NCBI RefSeq assembly: GCF_019693215.1
Contig: NZ_CP081183.1
Span: 1,057,226 to 1,121,225 of the forward strand
Length of the DNA: 64,000 nucleotides
Source of the DNA: Salinarchaeum sp. IM2453
GTDB lineage: Archaea; Halobacteriota; Halobacteria; Halobacteriales; Salinarchaeaceae
Direction: 5' to 3'
This document shows, piece by piece, positions 1 to 7,776 of this stretch (the stretch's first letter is position 1; each line of letters begins with the position of its first letter). Both the position numbers and the translations under genes were made by a program. Under the pieces are notes generated by a model. It was given only the letters and a program-made list of their open reading frames with translations, ran no database searches and was not told where the DNA came from.

Positions 1-283
1 CAACTGCTGCCTTCCAGGCGCGTTCGGAAATCTCTCCCGTTGCGGTAACTGCCAGTGCCAAAACCAGCATTGGCGTTGTCAAGATCCAATCAGCATAGTA
101 CGTGAGTTCAACTACATACCATTCAGTTTCAAAGTTGAGATACATCAGACCAGACCAACCAAGGATCAGTGCATGCAGCGTCTGGATCCGTTCATCAACT
201 CCCCAATCATACAGATACAGTGCTGCAGCTCCGAGTAGTGACACGAGTGCATACAATTGCTTTGGATCAGTTAGAAGCTCCAT
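1..283 (-). CDS. Microbial-rhodopsin-like membrane protein, 3' end outside window
   Basis: I translated this partial gene by hand from the ATG complement at 281-283; 94 codons are visible and it runs off the left edge. Three hydrophobic helices are seen at about residues 9-26, 37-51 and 58-81. The third contains YYADWILTTPMLVLALA, which matches helix C of bacteriorhodopsin (RYADWLFTTPLLLLDLA). The counter-ion Asp (D85 position), Trp86, Thr89 and Pro91 positions are kept. The near-invariant Arg82 is replaced by Tyr, and the proton-donor Asp96 position is Ala. The start codon overlaps the end of the upstream membrane-protein gene by 17 bp, so it is the last visible gene of the operon. Family membership rests on helix C. 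The retinal lysine lies in helix G outside the window, so a functional pump, a sensor or a non-photoactive opsin relative are all possible. Confidence 0.7.
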   Translation of the reverse strand, partial: MELLTDPKQLYALVSLLGAAALYLYDWGVDERIQTLHALILGWSGLMYLNFETEWYVVELTYYADWILTTPMLVLALAVTATGEISERAWKAAV

Positions 284-1607
284 AGTTTCCTCCGTCAGTT
301 GCTGCTGTCTGTTGGTTCGGTTGATCTATTCCATCAAAATCGAGATCGTCCTTTGATGGCTCCTGCTCGTAATGCTCTTCGTATCGGGTTCCCTGTGCAA
401 TCTCAGTCAATACCTCGTCCATTGTTGAGGCATCAACAGTCATCTGATCGCGGAGGACTTTATCGACATCTCGCACTGCTGCAGTCTCTGAGGCAATTTC
501 TATTGCACTCATGGCAGTTAGGAGATCTCTGCCTATCATTGCCTCATCTTTCAGAATCTCCCTATTTGCGTCAATTTTTCCTTTCTCAATAGCCAGCTCT
601 CGATCATTGGCAAGTCCTGGCCATGTGCCATTTGCAGTGTTTGATTGTGGATCAAAATCTCGCACTAAATGCGCTCTCCCTCCAGGAGTCATAAGTGACA
701 CAATACCTCCATCAACCTCCAACTCCTCAATGCGCTCTGGAGGCCCACTGTATGCTGCAATTGATCCAGTACCATTTTGAGCTGCATCAATAACCTCTGA
801 GGCATCCAGATCAATGATCCACTCTCGATGTGGATCATACACTCGATTAACCAGAATATACACGGGGATAAGTGCCAACACTGTTGCAGCAATTGATCCT
901 GCAACTAACAATCTCTGGAGGTCTGAAAGAGCACTCCACATCTCTGGAGGAGTTGGAGCATATCCAACAAGCGTAGCCAGCACATACAACGATGCAACAA
1001 ACCACACGAATACCTTAGATCTGCTGTCAGCAGCTGATTTTGCTCCTCTGATAACTCTCTCTCGAACTCCCTCAACAGGATCAGATTCAATCTCGATTTT
1101 CTTCTCACTAAATAGCTCTGTCCAATTATTGTGATGCTTCCGTCGCAGATTACCAACAACCAATCCTAATGCTAAGATAGATCCAAGGATGCCAGAGGCA
1201 GCTGCAAGTTGCACCAATTGCGTTGTTGGCTGCTCAGTCAAAATTGTAATGCCAGTATCTCCTTCATACGTGTAGGCATCTCCCTCAGAGGCAACGAAAA
1301 TTTGTTCTTCAGAAATTGGTATCTCAACAGTTAGCTGCTCTCCAGGAGATACTCGAACGGACTCAAATCCAAATGATCCAGTATCATCTGCCAGCTCTCC
1401 AACGGAGGCAGATTCTGGCTCATCTGCCTGCAGCGTGATCTCTGCAGTGCTATCATCAAACTCAACAGCAACCAATTCAAGAGTTGAATCATCAAACTGG
1501 TAGATAATTTCCTGCGTATCTCCAGCAGGATCATCATCAGCTGCAGCTGTGCCAACTCCTGATAAGCAAACTACTACAATCATCAAAACAGTTGCTGCTC
1601 GATGCAT
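267..1607 (-). CDS. Secreted/membrane protein with signal peptide and three TM helices
   Basis: This 446-aa protein begins with a signal peptide (residues 1-23, hydrophobic core VLMIVVVCLSGVG, then TAAADDD). A short acidic ectodomain follows to about residue 125. Hydrophobic segments lie near 130-150, 198-216 and 233-253, followed by a soluble C-terminal half of about 190 residues. I do not recognise a named family. Its start lies 2 bp after the stop of the 859-aa gene, and its stop overlaps the rhodopsin-like gene, so translation is probably coupled. In context it looks like a membrane component of an envelope or vesicle module; that is inference from topology and operon only. Confidence 0.7.
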   Translation of the reverse strand: MHRAATVLMIVVVCLSGVGTAAADDDPAGDTQEIIYQFDDSTLELVAVEFDDSTAEITLQADEPESASVGELADDTGSFGFESVRVSPGEQLTVEIPISEEQIFVASEGDAYTYEGDTGITILTEQPTTQLVQLAAASGILGSILALGLVVGNLRRKHHNNWTELFSEKKIEIESDPVEGVRERVIRGAKSAADSRSKVFVWFVASLYVLATLVGYAPTPPEMWSALSDLQRLLVAGSIAATVLALIPVYILVNRVYDPHREWIIDLDASEVIDAAQNGTGSIAAYSGPPERIEELEVDGGIVSLMTPGGRAHLVRDFDPQSNTANGTWPGLANDRELAIEKGKIDANREILKDEAMIGRDLLTAMSAIEIASETAAVRDVDKVLRDQMTVDASTMDEVLTEIAQGTRYEEHYEQEPSKDDLDFDGIDQPNQQTAATDGGNYGASN

Positions 1608-1609
1608 GA

Positions 1610-4189
1610 CTAATCACTCAGTAATGCATATGCAAGTGCTCCTCCAGGGACAAGCCACGCCCACCGTGGAATGTCTGGTATAAGATCATCTGATCCTGGC
1701 ACACCAGGGAGATCTGGAGGTGACCAATATTGATCCTGTTGCAGTGACTCTTGATATTCTTCGCTATCTTCCAGATATTCGAGGAACTCATCAACATTGT
1801 ACTGGTCATATTCAGGGTCGTCCCAACCTTCGGACTCTTCGATTTCTTCCCCGTCTGTATCTGTCATTTTCTCAATTGAAATAGAACCTAATGTCATGTT
1901 AACTTCCTCAGACTCCAGAGCATCGTAAAATGTTGAGAATCGGGGAATAATTTGATCGTATTGATCTGGATATACCAGTGGTTCAAAACCCTCATTATCG
2001 ATAGATACATCACTTGATAACTTGTTTCCTTCAAAATCATAAACTCCACCCACATCGCTTAGAGGGCTATCTATTCGGATTTCCTCATTTATCAAGTCCA
2101 TCTCAGTATGTACTGTTTCATTCTGGAAACTCTCATCAACAATTGTCTCAACAGTATTGTATAGCTCCCCGTTCGGTTGAATCCACCCAGTTGTTATGCA
2201 ACAGGTGTGTGATATTCCCGCACCTCCAGATGACCAACCATGATCAATTGCGTATGTGAATCGTCCAATAGAACCAGTCTCGAATTCTATCTGAGAATCA
2301 TCATTCTCACTGACTCCTAAACTATCAACTATCCCCGAATTGTCGAACGTTGTCAAATGAGCCTCGAAATTATGAGTAGCACCGTCATCTGCATAGACAG
2401 TTGCGATGGGCACTGCGTGTTGATCTGTCAGGTATCCTATCTCCACATCGGCATACTCAGGTTCAGGGACATCGTGAGAGTATTGCTTCTCACCCTCAAT
2501 ATTCCAAACAGTCAAATCATTATCAACTATCCCAAAGCCATTATGATTTATTGTGGTATCTTCAATATTGCTATATCCGTGTTCTGCTAGCTCGTTAATA
2601 GATTCTCCATCAAATTCGAACAAACTAGTGCTGCTTATCCACAGCAGTCGGTCTTGGGTCGAATGAGAATCTATCACATCACCGACATAATCAAATTCTT
2701 CAATTTCGTCTCCGTCTAAATCAATCTGATATGATTGTCCATCTCCAAGATAATACAGAGTTCCATCCAGAAACTCAACAGCATCAAATTCATCAATGTC
2801 TGGATCATATGGCTCTCTATCCTCATCTAAACTATGCTGGATTTGCCCGGCGGTATCATGGTAAAGCTCTCCAACTAAAATGCGTTGACCAACCTCTATA
2901 TTGTCGATCTCTCGTGCGAATAGCAAGCCGTCCATAGGGCGATTGTCCACATGATCTTGCGGATATTGAGCAACAATATTGCCGCTGTCGTCGGGCTCTC
3001 TAAACCAATCCGTGAATCCCGAGTATTCAACAGTCATCGAAGCTATTTCCTCTAAATCTGGTTGATCCATGTTGAGCTGCTGATATAAGGCTAACTGATA
3101 AGAGTCGGACGCAACGTCAGCATCCCCCGACAAAAACCGGGCCTGACCGTCGACACCCCGAAGCTCATTCGGAGAAATGTTTCCAGCATCAAGAGCTTGG
3201 TAAATGTCTTCCACGAAACTCTCATCATAGTTCCCGATAACGGAAGATGCTTGTGAAGATATTTCTTCTTCTCTAATATACTCTAAATGTCTGTCAAATC
3301 TCAATACTGTGTATCCAGATAAGCCTGCCTCCGGAATATTCGGGATAATGATACTCCCGCTCCATGTTGCGGTATATCCCTCATCCGTCTCAAATTCGAA
3401 GACATCGAAGCCAGTTCCTCCTTGATAGTCCATATCTGCAATTGTTCCCTTCCATTCATCGTTTTCCCATTCAAAGAGTAATTCAGGTAAAGTGGTTGTT
3501 AGAGTCTCTCCGTTTACCAATTCAAACTCAGCTTCAACACGCGAATCGGTTAGTTCGATCCATTCAAGATCATAATCTTCGGGATGACTGGGCGACGCGA
3601 CGAAATTCCACAGAGCCATGTCTGTGTCGTCTAGATTACGATCACCATCTATGATATGATCTAATGCTCTTTGACTGAGATAACTATGTTGTATTGCGGA
3701 TTTGGCGATTGTCTGAATATGGTTGCGCTCAACCCTCTCAGCATAATAATCATTGATTGCTGAGAGTGCATCTGTATAGGCATCTCCAACATCTTTACCA
3801 TCTTCCCATGCACGCGCAATGGCTTCTCTCGCCTCCAGATTTGCCATAGTGTTGGTATCTGTGAGTGTGTTATCCAGATTGACTAGATGAGCGTCCAAAC
3901 TCTCCAGCTCACTTCTCGCTTCAGCATGCAAAATAGCAAGGTCTTCTGCATTAGAATCACTTACCCAATCTAACACGCTTCCTATGCCTTTTGCTGCTGC
4001 TAAACCAACTCGATTAGGAGCAGTTGGAGCATAGACAAAACTCCCTGTATCTGCCTTAACTGAGTCTGCAGATGCTGCTGCTCCAGCTCCTCCAGCAGCT
4101 GCAGCAACTGATCCTGCTGCTCCAACTCGCAATGCATCTCTCCTCGATAATCCTATACTGTTGTCTTTGTTGTCCTGATTTTCACTCAT
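1610..4189 (-). CDS. Large Tat-exported, C-terminally anchored surface protein
   Basis: The 859-aa product starts with a twin-arginine signal (LSRRDALRVGAAGSVAAAAGG), indicating folded export by Tat, the common haloarchaeal route. The body is acidic and rich in Asp, Glu, Tyr and Gly, with no recognised enzymatic motif. The C terminus has a Pro-rich stretch (YWSPPDLPGVPGSDDLIPDIP) and then a short hydrophobic anchor (WAWLVPGGALAYALL). An exported ectodomain with a C-terminal anchor, encoded next to small multi-TM proteins, resembles the spike-protein arrangement of pleolipoviruses, but no sequence identity was established. It could equally be a host or plasmid surface protein. It lies 23 bp downstream of the small secreted-protein gene. 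Confidence 0.65.
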   Translation of the reverse strand: MSENQDNKDNSIGLSRRDALRVGAAGSVAAAAGGAGAAASADSVKADTGSFVYAPTAPNRVGLAAAKGIGSVLDWVSDSNAEDLAILHAEARSELESLDAHLVNLDNTLTDTNTMANLEAREAIARAWEDGKDVGDAYTDALSAINDYYAERVERNHIQTIAKSAIQHSYLSQRALDHIIDGDRNLDDTDMALWNFVASPSHPEDYDLEWIELTDSRVEAEFELVNGETLTTTLPELLFEWENDEWKGTIADMDYQGGTGFDVFEFETDEGYTATWSGSIIIPNIPEAGLSGYTVLRFDRHLEYIREEEISSQASSVIGNYDESFVEDIYQALDAGNISPNELRGVDGQARFLSGDADVASDSYQLALYQQLNMDQPDLEEIASMTVEYSGFTDWFREPDDSGNIVAQYPQDHVDNRPMDGLLFAREIDNIEVGQRILVGELYHDTAGQIQHSLDEDREPYDPDIDEFDAVEFLDGTLYYLGDGQSYQIDLDGDEIEEFDYVGDVIDSHSTQDRLLWISSTSLFEFDGESINELAEHGYSNIEDTTINHNGFGIVDNDLTVWNIEGEKQYSHDVPEPEYADVEIGYLTDQHAVPIATVYADDGATHNFEAHLTTFDNSGIVDSLGVSENDDSQIEFETGSIGRFTYAIDHGWSSGGAGISHTCCITTGWIQPNGELYNTVETIVDESFQNETVHTEMDLINEEIRIDSPLSDVGGVYDFEGNKLSSDVSIDNEGFEPLVYPDQYDQIIPRFSTFYDALESEEVNMTLGSISIEKMTDTDGEEIEESEGWDDPEYDQYNVDEFLEYLEDSEEYQESLQQDQYWSPPDLPGVPGSDDLIPDIPRWAWLVPGGALAYALLSD

Positions 4190-4212
4190 TGTGTTAATAT
4201 TGGAACGGAGAT

Positions 4213-4686
4213 TCAGCTATCTTCTCGAAGCAATGCAGCAATCCCGATAAGCACAACTAAGCCAACAATTACTCCAAGTACGGAACCATCGTCAGTTAGT
4301 CCAATGCCAGTTGGCTCCTCAACAGAGATCTCTGTTTGATTGATGAGATCTGCTGTTGACTCATCAACCTCAACATCAACTGTTAGTGTCTCGTTGGCAT
4401 CCAGATCAGCATTAAGATCAACTCTCTCAAACTCTGTTGTTGTCCAATTGCCAGCATCAGCATCAACAACAGACTCATTTAGCTGCTCATCTGCCTCATT
4501 CTCGAACACAGTAATTGTTGCTGACTCAGTTTCCTCGATCTCCTCAGCAAACTCAATATCAACAACCAGTGTCTCATCCTCATCGAGATCTTTCGTTTCT
4601 TCTGCTACTGCTGCAGCTGCAGCAGGAGCTGCAAACAGGAGCATCAATGCAACTGCAAGTGCCGTAAGTGTGGATTTCCGTATCAT
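4213..4686 (-). CDS. Small secreted acidic protein with C-terminal membrane anchor
   Basis: The 157-aa product has an N-terminal signal peptide (LTALAVALMLLFAAPAAAAA). A highly acidic, Thr-rich ectodomain follows with two similar beta-like stretches (DETLVVDIEFAEEIEET and NETLTVDVEVDESTAD). It ends in a TM anchor (VLGVIVGLVVLIGIAALL) and a short charged tail. The repeated ETLxVDxEx pattern suggests a duplicated beta-sandwich unit. Its ATG overlaps the stop of the preceding 80-aa membrane gene in an ATGA arrangement. No family is recognised. Confidence 0.65.
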   Translation of the reverse strand: MIRKSTLTALAVALMLLFAAPAAAAAVAEETKDLDEDETLVVDIEFAEEIEETESATITVFENEADEQLNESVVDADAGNWTTTEFERVDLNADLDANETLTVDVEVDESTADLINQTEISVEEPTGIGLTDDGSVLGVIVGLVVLIGIAALLREDS

Positions 4687-4925
4687 TGGTCTATAATTGT
4701 CGTGTAGTCAGTGATGCCGAACGTTTCCAGAATATCAATCACTCCAAGCAGGCCGATAACCCCACCAATCACAGTATACCACTGAGCGGATAAGCCAAGC
4801 CAGGCCGTCCAGATGTTGAGATCAAACACTGCAAACATGCCGGTGTTAACTGCTCCAATGGCTACCAAAAACCAGATCAACACAATGCCAGGATGATATT
4901 CCTCCCACTTGCCGGCATCAATCAT
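4683..4925 (-). CDS. Small membrane protein with two or three TM helices
   Basis: I chose the ATG at 4925, two bases after the stop of the upstream gene, giving 80 aa; a GTG at 4940 would add five residues. Hydrophobic helices run from about residue 15 to 35 (IVLIWFLVAIGAVNTGMFAVF) and 45 to 65 (WYTVIGGVIGLLGVIDIL). The stop overlaps the next start (ATGA). No family is recognised; it is one of the small integral membrane proteins in this operon. Confidence 0.6.
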   Translation of the reverse strand: MIDAGKWEEYHPGIVLIWFLVAIGAVNTGMFAVFDLNIWTAWLGLSAQWYTVIGGVIGLLGVIDILETFGITDYTTIIDQ

Positions 4926-4927
4926 TG

Positions 4928-5368
4928 TTATAGCATCCACCCCACAACGAGTTGTGCCGTTGTAATCAATGCGACAAAGATCAATCCAAAGAAGTCCTGA
5001 CCTCCAATTGCTGCAGCTAAACCAGGGATCAAAATCCAGCCAACTAAGAGAGCAGCAGTGCCAATTACCGCTCCTGCATAATACTGTGGCAAGTTTTCAA
5101 TATCTCCTCGCAGCTCACTCAACTCTGTATTGTCATTTGTAATGACTGTGCCAACTAACGAGATCACTGCAACCAGCCAGGCCATTGACGGATCAACCGG
5201 CAGTGCGCTTACATGAAACACTGGATCAGCAAAGTCAAACCCGAAAATCTCCAGCGTACCAAGGCCAGCCATTACGATAGTCATAAGGACGGTAGCAACC
5301 AGCAACCCAACGTCAAGCGGATTAAACGACAACTCGGTATCGCCCGCGACGAACGTATTTGTCGCCAT
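4928..5368 (-). CDS. Four-TM integral membrane protein, first gene of the operon
   Basis: The likely ATG is at 5368 (146 aa; a TTG at 5380 would add four residues). Four hydrophobic helices are visible: GLLVATVLMTIVMAGLG, AWLVAVISLVGTVIT, AVIGTAALLVGWILIPGLAA and FGLIFVALITTAQLVVGWML. A four-helix protein of this size upstream of a large exported protein resembles the small matrix-type membrane protein of pleolipoviruses, but this is only a topological comparison. The 107 bp between this start and the divergent gene at 5476 must hold the operon promoter. Confidence 0.6.
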   Translation of the reverse strand: MATNTFVAGDTELSFNPLDVGLLVATVLMTIVMAGLGTLEIFGFDFADPVFHVSALPVDPSMAWLVAVISLVGTVITNDNTELSELRGDIENLPQYYAGAVIGTAALLVGWILIPGLAAAIGGQDFFGLIFVALITTAQLVVGWML

Positions 5369-5475
5369 ATATCGACCCAACTACTCAAACGCGCATAGAA
5401 GGACGGAAAAGAGTGATTCTACCCAACATCATGAGAATACAAAGACTTTAGAGAATCAGACCAGTGACACCGCAC

Positions 5476-5646
5476 ATGGAAATCCGCAAACTCTCATCAA
5501 CTGGTGAAGGCTCCTATGGCGTCACGCTCCCAAAAGACGATCTCCGCGAACGTGGGCTGATCGATGACACAGAAGACTCGCTTGAACAAGATCAGTTTCT
5601 AAAAATCAAAACCGATGAAGACGGTTGGCTGATTGAGCTAGTCTGA
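5476..5646 (+). CDS. Small AbrB/SpoVT-like DNA-binding protein
   Basis: This 56-aa protein reads MEIRKLSSTGEGSYGVTLPK and then DDLRERGLIDD, the swapped-hairpin AbrB pattern (K-x-x-x-x-G-S-x-x-V-x-L-P-K) common in haloarchaea as antitoxins or regulators. I prefer the ATG at 5476 over an in-frame GTG at 5464 because the domain begins at MEIRK. It is divergent from the membrane operon and could be its regulator (inference from position). No toxin gene is adjacent. Confidence 0.6.
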   Translation: MEIRKLSSTGEGSYGVTLPKDDLRERGLIDDTEDSLEQDQFLKIKTDEDGWLIELV

Positions 5647-5687
5647 ATTTAGCGTTCTTCTCCTAATTTGTACACCAGTATGCGGAG

Positions 5688-6332
5688 CTATAAGCAAGCA
5701 CTGGGAGTACGCAGTTGATCGTCTGTCTTTTCTGTCGTGTATAATTGTTCTCGCCATCGGATATTGTTCTCTTCAAAAATCTGGTCAAGAAGGCCATCAT
5801 CTCGCTTGGCTACATATGGAGTTCCTTCAATGTGCTTCTCGGTCACAGTCACAATGTATTTTTCATAAACTTCCAGATCAAGTGTATCAGACTCAGCACT
5901 CCATCCTTGTCGGGGGACTTTGCCTTGAAAAACTAAATGAAACCCAGTTTCAGAAGGGGAAAGCTCTGCGTACGTGTTGGCCTGTTCGAGATACTTACGA
6001 GCTGGCTCATCAATTCGCTTTGTATCTGGATCAATGCAGTCGTCAAAATCAACGATTACAAACGGATCTTTGGCGTCGTTTATCACCACTTGCTTGCCTT
6101 CAATTTGGTCGTATGTCGTGACCAGTTTCTTTGCTTCTTGATACGTATACCAGTGACCAGGCTCTTTGTAAGTAACTCTGTATACGCTTTCGCTATTGGG
6201 ATTAACATCAACTGGAACTTTTTTTATCCGATCTCCATCTCTCTCCTTACGCCAACAAAGCCACCGGTCCATGCGTTTCAGTCGCGGAAGTAGATTATGT
6301 GATTTATTATTCGAAGGGTACACCCGCCGCAT
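5688..6332 (-). CDS. PrimPol-type primase/polymerase N-terminal domain protein
   Basis: The 214-aa product shows hallmarks of the archaeo-eukaryotic primase (PrimPol) domain seen in plasmid and phage primases. These are an acidic motif (FVIVDFDDCID, about residue 92), the SPSETGFHLVF motif (S-x-x-G-x-H, about residue 130) and a following LEVYEKYIVTVTEKHIEGTP segment typical of NrS-1-like proteins. The N-terminal DRWLCWRKERDGDRIKKVPVDV also fits. Full-length relatives carry a helicase or PriCT domain downstream; here the protein stops after the catalytic domain, so it may be a truncated replication gene or a stand-alone primase. It lies 35 bp upstream of the minus-strand end of the McrC gene. 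A mobile-element origin is likely but inferred. Confidence 0.65.
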   Translation of the reverse strand: MRRVYPSNNKSHNLLPRLKRMDRWLCWRKERDGDRIKKVPVDVNPNSESVYRVTYKEPGHWYTYQEAKKLVTTYDQIEGKQVVINDAKDPFVIVDFDDCIDPDTKRIDEPARKYLEQANTYAELSPSETGFHLVFQGKVPRQGWSAESDTLDLEVYEKYIVTVTEKHIEGTPYVAKRDDGLLDQIFEENNIRWREQLYTTEKTDDQLRTPSACL

Positions 6333-6366
6333 TGGTAGTCAATGCCATTTGCAACTCTTATTAACA

Positions 6367-7776
6367 TTACGGAGATGACTCACTTAGCCTATGCTCCACA
6401 ACCGATTCAGGCAGACTCCGCGAAAGTTGTTCTTTAATCACTGATATTTGCTCTTCATGTTCTTTCGGGCGAAGTGGCGTTTGTTCAATCGTGTAGCCTG
6501 AACTCGAAGCAGTTGTTGGTGTTGTTCTCTCGCCTACGTACAGGATCGTTGCGGTGGCCTTACCGTGCGCTGGCATTAAATCGACAGTATAGCTCAAGAG
6601 TCGCTGGTAATCTTCTAATCCGATGTTGTCTGCTAAACTGTATTTTGCATCACCGATCCAAACAATATCATTTCCAACGCTGATCGCGTAATCGGGGCGT
6701 CCGGGGTTAGAATTAAATCTTGGCGAAAGGATTCGACTGTACTCTTCAAGCGAACGATTGTAGTGCAGTGTTATTTTCGGTGTAAACTCAAACGTTCGTA
6801 GCTCATCACCGGGACGGGTTGGTTCGAGCCCAGTCAAGTCTTTGAGACAGTCTAAGATAATCGTAAGCCCCCACAATTCGTATAGTTTTTCTACTGGTTT
6901 GATCCCAATAGTTAGTTGTTGCTCAATACTCACGCCGAGCGCTTGTTCAGCCTGATATGCCTCCCAGAGATCAATTATTTCCGCAAGTTGCGTCGGGGAC
7001 TCACGCTGTGCTTGCGCTATCAACGATGGATCTGAGAAATCGAGTTGCAGCGCTTTGTCAACAAGTTCCGGGGAGAACCGCGATTCAACAAATTGCTGAT
7101 GATATTCTTTGTTTTTTCGTACTGCTGATTCTGTTAGTACACTATCGTCGATGAGCTGATCCAACTCTTGACTGAGTTCAATATGAAACCGGAGAAGAAG
7201 AAGGTTCAGTGGGTGGTTAAATGAGAACTGGAGGTCATAATAGGCAATCGATCGTGAACCAGTCGCCCGCTCCTGTACCGTTCGATTGATATCAAGCGTT
7301 CCACCGGGATTCGAATCTACACGTCGTTCTCGATTAATCGCAACTGGTGGACGGTTGGCTACAGCTTCTTCAGAAAATTCTATTAATGCATTACTGTAGC
7401 CAAGCAAAATTCGACGGCGTTCAAGCGCTTTGCTTTGAACTAAAGGCAACACGTTCATAGCCGTTGGGAGGTCCCATAATTCTATCCACCCTGCAAGTTC
7501 AGAAAGTAAAAACTCGTACTCATAACGATTAAGCTTGTCAGGGCGTGGGCGCACGGTAATTCCACCAGGGTATCGTCCAGCCCAACCGCCGGGAGAGAAT
7601 CTGGTAACCTTTGATGAATCGTTATCGACAAAATGCGGCGGCGAAGACTCGATCGGCTCATTCTCAGTTTCCTGCTGAATAATCGGTTGGATCTCTTCGA
7701 CAAACTGTCTAAGATCCTTCCACTCATCGACTGTTAGTCCAACCTTTTCCCGTGACAGTGTTTCGTAGGTGATCAT
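6367..7776 (-). CDS. mcrC: McrC-like nuclease subunit of McrBC system 1
   Basis: This 469-aa protein carries a PD-(D/E)XK nuclease core near residues 360-380 (GRPDYAISVGNDIVWIGDAKYS: catalytic Asp in RPDY, then D-x-K in GDAK), followed by a Tyr/Leu-rich helix (EDYQRLLSYTVDL). This matches McrC/DUF2357-type partners, in which the nuclease is activated by an McrB AAA+ ring on modified DNA. The gene follows the McrB-like gene with a one-base stop/start overlap, so the two are translationally coupled. The N-terminal 300 residues are helical and would contact the AAA+ ring. Both genes appear intact. Confidence 0.8.
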   Translation of the reverse strand: MITYETLSREKVGLTVDEWKDLRQFVEEIQPIIQQETENEPIESSPPHFVDNDSSKVTRFSPGGWAGRYPGGITVRPRPDKLNRYEYEFLLSELAGWIELWDLPTAMNVLPLVQSKALERRRILLGYSNALIEFSEEAVANRPPVAINRERRVDSNPGGTLDINRTVQERATGSRSIAYYDLQFSFNHPLNLLLLRFHIELSQELDQLIDDSVLTESAVRKNKEYHQQFVESRFSPELVDKALQLDFSDPSLIAQAQRESPTQLAEIIDLWEAYQAEQALGVSIEQQLTIGIKPVEKLYELWGLTIILDCLKDLTGLEPTRPGDELRTFEFTPKITLHYNRSLEEYSRILSPRFNSNPGRPDYAISVGNDIVWIGDAKYSLADNIGLEDYQRLLSYTVDLMPAHGKATATILYVGERTTPTTASSSGYTIEQTPLRPKEHEEQISVIKEQLSRSLPESVVEHRLSESSP

